Assembly (NCBI GenBank): GCA_944472135.2
Contig: OX235267.1
Location: 21,559,452 to 21,623,451, forward strand
From: Trichobilharzia regenti
Taxonomy: Eukaryota > Platyhelminthes > Trematoda > Strigeidida > Schistosomatidae
Reading direction: 5' to 3'
DNA length: 64,000 nucleotides
Notes under the pieces: model-generated
Database searches by the model: none
What the model was told of the DNA's origin: nothing
Seen by the model: only the letters and a program-made list of their open reading frames with translations
Program-made: the position numbers and the translations under genes
Shown here: one piece after another, positions 54,221-64,000 of the stretch
How the letters are laid out: each line of letters begins with the position of its first letter
How positions within the stretch are numbered: the stretch's first letter is position 1

Positions 54221-55400
54221 TATTTAGTAAAGTGTAATCAAATTAAAGTCAAGAATTCCGTCTCACTACGCTGTATCCATTCGTTTGATAACGTCAGTAG
54301 CAAAATAAGTGATTAATTTTGGTTCTGAATACTACTAAATATTTCAAGTGAATCAGAAGTGATGCCTTTTAACTGGTGGAATGTAAAGTGACTTTATTAA
54401 GAAAAAACACGGATTGAAAATCTAAAGAGTTTTCCCTGTAAAATCCTTTTAAATTGGAATCACAGAGAAAACTAACTAGCCCTAGGTACAAAAGTTTTTC
54501 AGTAGTGCTTACGAATGATCTTATCCAAGGTTAGAACAGGAACTTTTATTTCATCAGAGAAAAATTCTTGGGTAAAAGTTTACACAGCAATATCACTCAC
54601 TGCAATACAGATGCGTCCAGATAACATGTCACAAACAGCTGAAACGAACTGTTTTATGTTGTTGATAGACATTACAATATTCAAAACTGATGGAGTATTG
54701 TGAATGAAACCGTAGAGTGAATAAGTAAGCATGTGTTCCATTTATCAACCTCTGTCGACTCAGCTACCAGTGTATTACTTTGATATCTATAAGAAGGTGC
54801 GTATACTGCATAGAAGCTCTCCTTTGTACTTCACTTTTGCAACACTGACACATAAAACTGAAAGGCTGTGATCGCAGCTATTTACACGATACTGTTCATG
54901 TATGATGAAGGGTATAATACTGAGATAAAAAGCCGACCAATGAAGTTGTCAATCTTCTCTGGGTGTGATGACTACGAAATGTGATACATATGTCAAGCTA
55001 TGGCCTTCCTTAATCCCAGTTGTTATCTAAAGTTGCACTATTCTGGAGGAGAATCTAGACTGGTCAGACAGTAACATGCCAGCAGCCCAAAAAGTAACTA
55101 ATGGTCAGCCTCAGTTTAATGTATATCTGTAGGCTGTTGCATTACTGTCATCAGGATGTTGTGAAACAAAGGCTTGAAACTATCAGTGCTACGGTAAAAA
55201 GTCAGTGACAGTGTTGCAAATGGATTAACTTCCTGTTATTATTGTTATCAAAACATGGAAGATTTTGTTAATCTTCACCTGATAATTATCATCTATCTCA
55301 TAATAATGTTTTGCTGTTACACTGTGGTGCAGGCTAAATATAAATGTATATAAGTAGTCTGCAGAATAAAGTCTTCAGAGAAACACTCATAATTTGTGTC
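54221..55400. other. Intronic or intergenic, nothing firm
   Basis: No gene is supported. A TATA-like TATATAAG at 55349 precedes the weak exon candidate at 55477. Confidence 0.35.
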
Positions 55401-55476
55401 TCAGCGGCAGAGTCAGTGAATTAGGGAGGTGAGAAGAAGGTGACAGCACTGAGAAGAATCCAGCAAGAAACAAACA

Positions 55477-55515
55477 ATGAAGATGTCGTTATTGTTGGTA
55501 AATTGTGTGATCGCT
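55477..55515 (+). CDS. Possible first exon with signal peptide
   Basis: ATG at 55477 begins MKMSLLLVNCVIA and is followed by GTAAGT, a consensus donor, in phase 0. The hydrophobic start resembles a signal peptide. Schistosome micro-exon genes begin this way, but no following exon was found, and chance occurrence in AT-rich DNA cannot be excluded. Confidence 0.22.
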
Positions 55516-55636
55516 GTAAGTTATATGCTTTTATTAGAGTACATTGAATTTTGTTACAATAAGCATCACTTCTGGAGTCATTAGCCTTGTTCACTTCAAT
55601 TTTATTACATCTCTGTTTACTTTTGTTTTATATATT

Positions 55637-55880
55637 TATTATTATTATTTTCCTTCACGTTCTCAGTGGAACATAGGGCTCCAAGCTACAGGCTTGAAGT
55701 TTCTACAGCAGTGTTTATTTTACAGAATGGGGTTGCTAGCCTCATGCCCAACCTTTCCTCTTTACCAGCATTATTTCTGGCTTAGCGAGGTTAAGGAGTG
55801 CGCCAGCCGGAGATCAAACCGCCTTTCCATGTGCATGGTCGGTGAGCGTGGTAACCGCTGTGCCACCGACGCTTTTTTTC
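55637..55880 (-). repeat. tRNA-derived SINE, minus strand
   Basis: On the minus strand the head GGTGGCACAGCGGTTACC and B-box-like GGTTTGATCTCC precede a body shared with 49553 and 57665, ending in AATAATAATAA. Confidence 0.75.
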
Positions 55881-56095
55881 ATGTATTGTTATAAAATACT
55901 GAACACTGAAATGATGCACTTTTGAATAAGAATTGATGTTGGTTTACACATTCGGATTGTACATTACTCGCAGACTTGATTTCGAATACAATTTAGTTAA
56001 ACGGAATAAAAAAACTTTCTGTTCATTGATTATTTTCACTTTTTAATTTTCTCTTTAATTTGAGGTGACTGATACAAAAGTTAAATGCAAATTAC

Positions 56096-56147
56096 CTTTC
56101 TCTACAAATGCTGCGTACAAATCTTTTGCGTCAGTTTCTGATTGAAC
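56096..56147 (-). CDS. Annexin exon, first helix of a repeat
   Basis: Minus-strand exon of 52 bases between ACTATTCAG and GTAATTTG. It encodes VQSETDAKDLYAAFVEK plus one base that completes the first codon of the exon at 53453. The sequence DAKDLYAAF is the first helix of an annexin repeat. It starts in phase 0. The next upstream exon is unknown; a 20-base candidate is at 58345. Confidence 0.75.
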
Positions 56148-57462
56148 CTGAATAGTTTTTTTATACAAAGAACCGTTTCCAATTATTGAGTAGTGAAATG
56201 ACCTCTCCTTTCCGAATCTGCATTTCGAGGATAAATTTTTCAGAGAAAGAAATATTCATTAGTTTAGGTTCTTATTTAAAAATCCTTTTTCAATTTCAAC
56301 TTCATCTTATAGGTAATTTTGCTACAGCCCCAATGAAAGTGGTGCTGTTGAAAGCTGAACTGACCGTTTTTGTGTCGCGATAAACTATATTTACAAGTCT
56401 AAAGTGTTAAGATCAGTTTAATTTAGTCTGCTAAATGTTTATTTTGTCATTGTCAGAGGTAGTCTTAGCTGGGCAAACCATAACCCTTGGTCTAAGGTGA
56501 ATCTGACTGATGTCAGGGATTTAGCCAATTCAGTCAAATTAATTTTCCCATCTAAAACACGTATCACTGAAAATTAGCTTAGGCTTTTCAATTTTTACAT
56601 TAGACATTCAAGAATTTCATAATTCTTATGATCATTTTGCTGTGAATACCTTTACAATGATGATAACATTCTGTGGAGTGAATAACTCCTTATTATAGGA
56701 AATAAAACTCAGGAGATTCACAGATAGATCTAATCGCATCCAGTAATAAAAGTATAAGAAATCGAAAGATATTGTTAACAAAATGTTTTCTATTAGAAAA
56801 CTATTGTAGCAAGATGATTCACTTGAAAATCTCTTCACGAACTGGCTATTTACAATAGCGACGCTCATTTAAATATTTCACCTAATTTAATAAGTATAAC
56901 CCTTTTCTTCTGACCTGTATATTATGGTCTTAACACTTTTATTGCTCCTTTCGACTTAATCCATGATATTTGTTTTTGTCTTCCATTGATTCCTATTTTC
57001 AACGCTTCATTTTGCTGTTGCTTGATCGTGTTGATAATTTCATGTTATTTTACGATTGCGATTTTGTATGTGCTAAGTCAAAGTGACGTTGTGGAATGAT
57101 TCTTCGGCCCTTGATTACCTGCGGGAAAGATGTTTAGTTCTGCTTGATTTCTGTATACAGAATTTTTGACCCAACTTTTTCGAGAATGTTCTTATTGATT
57201 CTACATGGTTTGTACATGAGAAACTTTTCAAATGTAAAGTTTTCTGATTGTATTGTTGAGGTAGTTTTTTTTATTTTCGATATAAGTTTTCACTGCTGAA
57301 TAGTATCACGGCTACTGTCACGCAAAAAAGGCTTTCGATGTTGTTGCAATAAAATTCTGGACTATGCATAAATAGCTGAATTTCGGTAAAGACACACCGA
57401 TCACTTTCCTGTGTTTAGACCGAATTATCTGAGTTTTGGTCATAACGACTGTAAATGAGCCA

Positions 57463-57463
57463 A

Positions 57464-57509
<46 letters not shown>
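57463..57509. repeat. (TA)n microsatellite
   Basis: About 23 TA units. Confidence 0.95.
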
Positions 57510-57513
<4 letters not shown>

Positions 57514-57659
57514 GAGGATAAATCTTTACTAACGCATTTTCAAAGTGTTTTCTGAAGTATTATATATGTTGATTTAGGAGTACACTCATAATTACACACG
57601 AATACAAGATCTGTAGCCACCTTCAGTGGGCAATGAATAATGAAAGGATAATAATATCA

Positions 57660-57900
57660 ACTCATGTTATTATTTTATTTCTGTACGTTTCCAGTGGAAA
57701 AGAGAGCTTCAAGCTTCGATCTTTGAAGTTTCAGTGGCAGTCATGTGAGTTTTGTGGGATGGGATTGCTAGCCTCAGGCCCAGCCATTCTTCCTTATCTG
57801 GCTCATTACTGACTAAGCAAGCTTTAGGAGTGCATCGACAGGTGATCGAACTTCAGACCACATCCGTAATTAGCGAGTATTCTACAGCTGAACCATCAAC
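57660..57900 (-). repeat. tRNA-derived SINE, minus strand
   Basis: Minus copy of the family at 49553: body with GGGCCTGAGGCTAGCAATCC on the minus strand, AT-rich tail at 57660-57675. The head is degraded. Confidence 0.65.
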
Positions 57901-60300
57901 GCACAACACTTCTCGTTGGTCCCATATATTATACATTTAAAAAAGTACACCTGCTTATTTAGTCTTCATATTCAAAAGGTTTTACTTCTTATTTAAAAAT
58001 AGTCATCGATATGTTTAAGAGCGCTACAGAAAGTGATTGACAGTTAATTAGACCAAATTGCAAAGTGGGTATTTTCCATTATCACTCGATGCTGACTGTA
58101 ATAGAGTTGAAAGTCTAGAAGTTTCGGACATGTCTAGTTTCAGGAATTAAAAGCTATGCGACACTACAGTTTAACTGTCTCACAGAGTCTGAACTCGGTG
58201 GTACAAATTTTCAAGATTTATTCCATTTCGAATACTGGTTGACCTGGCATTAGTCATTTCCACCCCAAGTGATAAAACAATACCCATCATTCCCAAAGGT
58301 ACACTTAACAGAAGTTTCACTTCGTTTTACACAAGCCAACTTACTTTGATGAAGATAGAATAACCTAAAAGTGAAAAAATAATGAAATAGATTTCAGCAG
58401 CGTATAATTCTGAAACATATTATGTGTTAAAATTTAGTCAGAGGACATTGTTTCCCTGATTTTAAGTAGCATGACTCACTGACCAAATTAAGGATTTTTC
58501 TACTAATACCGATTGTTTTTAATCAAAGTTTGTCGATCAGGTGTGTAACTCAGTCACTAAGCTGAATACCAGTCAAATGCTGAACACTCTGGTGTACTGA
58601 GGTTTAATATCAGATATAAGTAGAAGTCAGCTGGGTTAATTCGGATTAATAGTTAATTACCTTTTATTTTAACTGTTTAGTAGTTTTCTTATCACTTCAC
58701 TATAAGGAAGTTAGTAGTTTGCTATACTTCAAGTCAATGAACAGTATAATTTAGAGGTAGCAGAAAATTATTCTTTCTGACGCACCTATGTCCCATATTA
58801 GCTATTCACAGTGGAGAACTGAAGCAGTTTGCTCACAGTTTCACTATGATAAAATTTCCCCTATCAACTGATAATTCGACAATCTGCTCAATTTCCGCAT
58901 ACAACATTGAAATGCATTTTTTAACAGCACCTCAGTGGACTGGGAAAGAAGTCTAAGTTTGTTCTCTTTCTAAAAGTTATTTAACTGTAAAGTGTTATTA
59001 AAAAAATGTACATTCTGTTATAAAAAGAATAAACTGTAAAACGGTCACAGATAGATTGTTTTGTGACTCGTAAAAAGGAGGTGTGAAAAATGATAGTCTA
59101 GCATAAGACCAAGGGACATCACAGTCCTCAAGTAGTCACATGATTCGAGCTGAGAAGATGATGTCACTTGTTTAGTTTGCTTAGTTATTTACACGTACAT
59201 CGGGTATCACAAACACTAAAAACAATGGATTACGATGAGACAGTATTATGTAATTTTTATACAACGTGTAATGTGATTAAGCAGCACATTTTGGACATTT
59301 TGAGTAAACGAACTTGTCATACATATTAGCATAAAAGTTAACAGAGTGTAAAGGGCAAAATTTGAGCCGTTTAAGTCAGAACACTTATTCAGGAGGTCGA
59401 AACATCAGGTGACATCATCTGTCATAAATTTTATCGTAGGGACGGTGCTTTCAGTCCATATGTAAAATGGGTTCAGAGTACATACATTCATTGAAACTGT
59501 ACCAGTGAAAAGGATTAAACGAGTTTCATGTGTTCAAAATCTACTTTTTATAACTCTGGTTTGGTAACTTAATTTTGAAACTAAATGTTATTTGGGAAAA
59601 ATAATATTACTTCCTCTCTGCTTACCTCATACATAATCTTAACACCTTAGTAAACATTCTGACCTAGATGATTCAATTTTCATCTTTAATACGCCGTACA
59701 TTTTTACACAAATATGAATGAAAAGAATGTTGGTGATCGTGGTGCCTGAAGTGTCGCATAAATGCTTTATGCGTCTCAGATAAATAGTCTTCTTCTTGTA
59801 AATTTTCAAACCACTTACTGCTGCTTTCAGAGACGTTACCGCTGAGCTACTTAGAGAGGTGGACTTGATGAATGACATTAGTTACCACCTGATTTCCAAA
59901 GTCTGCATTGTTTAATACACTATTTGACTACATACTTTAATATTTAAGAAAATCCAAGTGGTATTACTGAGGAAAATGTGGCTCACACAAGCAAATTTTC
60001 AGAAAAAATCTAGTTTTCCAGTCACCCTGAAACTTTTTGAAATATTTTTATATTGCCTATTTTAATTGCTTTATATGAATTTCATAAAGGGAACCAGTTG
60101 TTTGAAATTACGGAAATCATCACAATGGAGCTTTAAAATATGTAATGGTGGCCTCAGAGAGTGATTTTGGGATGCAAGGAGGTGTTTGGTTGGAATACTA
60201 ACTAGCGTTAATAACAAACCATTATTTAACTGAGTGCTGAAAGGAAAAAAAGCTCAGAGAACCACTCAGCAAATGGTTCGACACACCATAATAAATCCGT
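57901..60300. other. Non-coding stretch
   Basis: Apart from the micro-exon candidate, only a SINE head fragment at about 59815-59870 (minus strand, GACGTTACCGCTGAGCTAC) is recognisable. Confidence 0.35.
58345..58364 (-). other. Possible 20-base micro-exon
   Basis: On the minus strand ATTTTTTCACTTTTAG, a strong acceptor, precedes 20 bases followed by GTAAGT. Read in the phase needed by the next annexin exon it gives YSIFIK then VQSETDAKDL. It could be an annexin 5' exon. Evidence is splice signals only. Confidence 0.3.
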
Positions 60301-60304
60301 AGTA

Positions 60305-60425
60305 TTTACAGCGAGTGTATGGCACAGTGCTAGGATTCCCGCTGATCACGCACGTGGCCTGCGTTCATTTCGCCAGACACACTCTTAAACCTCGTTAAGG
60401 TAACAGTAAAGGTAAGAGGTAAGTC
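60305..60425 (+). repeat. Degraded SINE fragment
   Basis: GTGTATGGCACAGTGCTAGG and a weakened B-box region CCTGCGTTCATTTCG at tRNA-like spacing, similar to the family at 33001 and 49553. Confidence 0.4.
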
Positions 60426-60469
60426 GTGAGGTTACCAGTCTTTGACCAAACTAACTGACATTTTTAAAA

Positions 60470-60655
60470 TATTTTTTGATTACAGCTTGATTTCACGCTG
60501 TATTTTTGGTACAAGTATGGAATTTTCAGCATGGATATCGGTAGCCCAAATTTTGGAGGCTGACCATAGATTTCAGGTGTGAGTCGGCAGGGGATCGAAC
60601 CTCGGACCATGTGCATGGTCGGCGAGAGTCCTAACCACTGTGCCACCGACATTAA
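60470..60655 (-). repeat. tRNA-derived SINE, minus strand
   Basis: Reverse copy of 33001-33192: GGTGGCACAGTGGTTAGG and GGTTCGATCCC on the minus strand, then the shared body with CCGATATCCATGCTGAAAAT and TACAAAAATAC-like end. It shows the same unit length and order. Confidence 0.8.
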
Positions 60656-61260
60656 TGTCAATAGACACTTAAATTCTTGCAACCATTTGGCTGAAGTTAT
60701 CTTGTCTGGTACTGAACATCCTCTAAATTCGCAATTCTTTCCTTGTATATCTTCGGGTAAAACCAGAAGAATTTATGCTCGTACAATTAAATATTAAAAT
60801 TCTACCATGCTATATTTAGCACGAGTTTTGTGAGGATAGTCAAATTTCAGAAAAGAACTTATAAACTTGTCAAATAAGTAACTAATCTGCAAAGTATAAA
60901 CAGAGATTACTTTTACATGTATTGTCTATGAAATTATCTGTTTATGATTCATTATGTTTTCACAAACCTTCAGTTTTTTGTGGTTTTATTATCATTTTAT
61001 AATTTATGTGTCTACGTATTCATAAAAGGAGATAAATTGTTGCAGCGGACATGAAAATGTTGAAAATTCCATTCTGTTTAGTCATTTTTTGTTTGGAATA
61101 AAGTGATTATTATTATTACCACGTAAAGAAGCACCCCGGTTACTCAAACCTCAAAGCTCAAGTTGCAGTCCTGTGTTCCACTGAGAACTCAAAGAAATGA
61201 AAAAAATATTTAGAATTGCTTTGTTTCAGAAACAATGAGTCACTAGGTTGAGTTATGTGT
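60656..61260. other. Non-coding stretch
   Basis: Nothing recognised. Confidence 0.3.
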
Positions 61261-61262
61261 AG

Positions 61263-61400
61263 AATCGTGGCACTGTGTTAGAATGTAATTTTACATTAAT
61301 TGTATTTTAAATATATCACACAGTGAATCAGTATTATTTACTGAGTGATGTTTCGAACACAATTTATTGTTCGTAATCAGATCCACCATAACTACGCAAC
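61263..61400 (+). repeat. Inverted-repeat element, single arm, copy 3
   Basis: GTGGCACTGTGTTAGAATGT, TATATCACACAGTG, then GATGTTTCGAACACAATTTA and GTTCGTAATCAGAT, in the order of copies 1 and 2. The second arm is missing. Confidence 0.5.
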
Positions 61401-63859
61401 TTCTTCACTCCTGTTTGTCATAAGTATTGTAGAATTTTCCAGATGTCCCGGACAGGCCGTGAGTCATTTTCACCGCTCACATTCTTATCTGACTCAATAA
61501 ATTAAGCTTCTGTTATTGATTTCTCCCTCCTATTATATAAGATTTGAAGACTGTCACCCTGTCTCATTCTATGTATTACAATTACACAATACAAATATGT
61601 GTGACGTATACATGATAAAATTGTTCTGCAGTATAGCATAGACACAACCTCGGTAAATTGGAAGAATTGACTGTTTCCAGTCCTGTTTAGAGACACCAGC
61701 AGTTCCAACTTTGACTGATTGTCTTGTAAGTGACCATTAAGGAACTGGTTGGAACAGGAGGAAGAGCTGTTAGTGGTAGTAGTCAATGCAGATTCTTTAA
61801 GGCAGTAACGAGGCTTCTGATCAATGAAATAAAATGATATAAAAAAGAAATATTTTTAGACAGGGTAGTGTGTCCGTCAGATAGGAATGCTTTTTATGAA
61901 GCTAGGTTAAGAGGAAAGAAGCGTTTTTCTGGTGAGCAGTTAGGAGTGAAATTGGAGAATTATTCTAAACTTCTTGGGTTTCCAGATGAATAAGTTTCCA
62001 TAGCTAATTCTACCAAGACCTGCTGTTTAATACTGGTATAGAGGATAATAACGGTCTATTTATTCAGCTGTTCATGATTAACACTGAACATGAGTTGCTA
62101 CTGAATAGCTTTTAGGCCTATTATTTATTCCTTATCCACGCCAAGAATTTTCTTAACTTGATAAAAGTGCACACTCAGTAGCCAATCCAGGGGACTTAAA
62201 AATGAAACAGGAAACTATTTTTAAAACTTCTGAATTTCACTTCTGGTAACTTTGGTGAACCTTGTGAAGTTCACTGGCAAACATAATCATCCTTGATACA
62301 GGTAACAGTCAGACCATTGTCAGGGTTCTTTGATATGTCACTAGGTCAGTCTGATTCCCCAAAAGACCGGGATGATACCATTATCAGACAAGGTTTCAAA
62401 TACGAAATTCTCGTCGGTTGGCATATTACTATCAGTAAAGAACAAGAGGGGATTGCATTATATACTACCCAATATGTAAGAGAAAGCAAATTCTTTCCGA
62501 CAAACAGCGCTGTTTCACAGAAGGCCGTCTGTGCTTAAGCAACCTCTTTTTGGTAAGGGAAAGTTAGGCCGATGTAAGTGATGCCAACAATACGATATAG
62601 TTTTATCTCTAGATAGTTCCTGGACTTTCAATAAGATTTATTATTCAAGAATTCTGGTAAATTTAAGTGACATTGGAATTAGTAAATTGGTGCGAAACTG
62701 AATTCCGGACTTCTTGAACAATAAAAGATAAACAGCTTATAATGTCATGTCCTCATAGCAATCGTTAAAATTGGAGCACATGGACGTTCTGTTCTATAAA
62801 TTTTTCTTTTACTAGTATATGTAGACGAGATGTTGCCGACCATTACCTCTAGTCTGTTTTATACGATAATAGTTGTACATATGCTTACAGAATGATTTAG
62901 ATGTTTTAAAGAATGGTTTCTATAAAATAGTTTAAGTAAGAGGGTAATCAAGTATTTCTTTGATAACTAGTCATACAAACTGGTGTTTAATTCTACTAAT
63001 GGTTGCTATCTATAAGAAGTAGCAGATGTGAAGGCTTTTTAGAATATTATGCTCTTTCTATAAAACCTTTGCAAACTTCAGTGGTGATATGTTTTGAATA
63101 TTACACCCAACCTATACCTGAAATAATTTGGAATACGGGATCTAAGTAGCCAGTCTAAATATTGAATTAGAAGAAGATTTATTGGATACAGTCCAAAAGA
63201 CGGGGATTCGAATGACCAGAGAACCCAAGACCTCTCATACTGCAAAGATGCGTTAATAAGATGTACTGCAACTGTCATATTAGCGGCAGACAGGTGGCCT
63301 AATATTAAAATTCAGTGTCTCATATAGCCACTCACTCATGACACTGTTTTTATCTCCAAAGTTTTATCCGTTAGGCTATTGAAACATAAGAGTAGCTTCT
63401 CATTCTATGGGTATTAGGCGTTAGTATCTGTTATCAAGTGTGATGTCCAGTTGTTGATTTTGCTAAGCAGAATCAATCAAAATTATTTCATGACAAACTC
63501 ATTTTCACCGGGTTTATTATTCTTACTCGTTGCAGTGTAAGTATGGTTGGCTGCTAAACTCCTAACAGAATGACACGTACATTCCTTGCTACAGCATTTG
63601 GATAGCTCATATCTTAAAAGAGATTACTCAGTAGATTCACATAAAATTTCATAAGTTGTATTAGTTCAAACACAACCTATCGTTTACTCAAATGATACGT
63701 CTGATTACACCTCCATTTGCTAATAAAATAAGTATTGGCAATACAGAAAACAGCAGTTTTCAATTCCTAGTCTGGTAGTCATTCGTACAACTTGAAAACA
63801 AGTATTTTCAAATACACAGTGGAATAATTATTCATCTCCGAAAATCTTATAAGACTTAC
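61401..63859. other. Non-coding stretch with one unassigned frame
   Basis: A minus-strand frame 61502-61786 of 94 codons (starting MTTTTNSSSSCSNQF) and a plus-strand frame 62293-62538 of 81 codons match no known family. Their length can occur by chance. Nothing else is recognised. Confidence 0.3.
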
Positions 63860-63904
63860 TGTACACAGTGTTGCAAACACCAGAAAATGTTTCATTAACG
63901 ACAT
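63860..63904 (-). CDS. Possible first exon with signal peptide
   Basis: Minus-strand ATG at 63904 begins MSLMKHFLVFATLCT, a signal-peptide-like start, followed by the consensus donor GTAAGT in phase 0. It lies far upstream of the annexin exons on the same strand. Annexins lack signal peptides, so it would belong to another gene. No second exon was found. Confidence 0.28.
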
Positions 63905-64000
63905 AATTATAAAAGTGACTCGGATACTCTCAGTGTAACTTCTTGATTTGTTTAGAACATTTTTTATCTCTAGTTAGTATGCATAAATAACCAATTATAG

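Overview
The window looks like nuclear DNA of a parasitic flatworm, most likely a schistosome or close relative. It is AT-rich and contains a CsRn1-clade Ty3/gypsy element with the CHCC gag motif, CR1-like and RTE-like LINEs, Penelope-like fragments with GIY-YIG domains, and tRNA-derived SINEs carrying hammerhead-like 3' modules of the kind described in Schistosoma (Smα). Host coding sequence is sparse and split by introns. No bacterial genes, CRISPR array, rRNA or intact tRNA gene was seen.

Layout. 1-3437: 3' half of a frameshifted Ty3/gypsy element with its 3' LTR. It is inserted in a minus-strand LINE ORF1 (3438-4618). A diverged minus-strand LTR (35663-35987) and a solo LTR with a 4-bp duplication (53922-54216) belong to the same family. 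4799-9700 and 12045-15923: three copies (A, B, C) of one LTR element that carries only a gag-like gene and no reverse transcriptase. B sits head-to-head inside the 3' LTR of A. C sits inside the gag gene of a CsRn1-like element that resumes at 15929 and runs to 19453, with its end region near 19887. 20200-25650: a CR1-like LINE with two long open frames, apparently the best preserved element here. Its ORF2 has no upstream ATG and is joined to ORF1 by a textbook-like -1 frameshift arrangement. 27690-31700: LINE fragments in both orientations with a nested RTE end.

33000-64000: mostly non-coding DNA with many SINEs, hammerhead-like relics, Penelope fragments (43230-43500, 44182-45203, 52532-52933), fold-back repeats and microsatellites. 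Through this region runs a minus-strand annexin gene. Five exons are supported (56096-56147, 53365-53453, 51484-51685, 49239-49440, 46953-47028); the first four join with compatible intron phases. The first and last exons of the gene were not found.

How the parts relate: the left third is a set of insertions within insertions whose order can be read from target-site duplications; the right two thirds is intronic and intergenic DNA around the annexin gene. The most interesting items are the LINE frameshift signal, the gag-only LTR family, the hammerhead-bearing SINEs and the palindromic Penelope copy.
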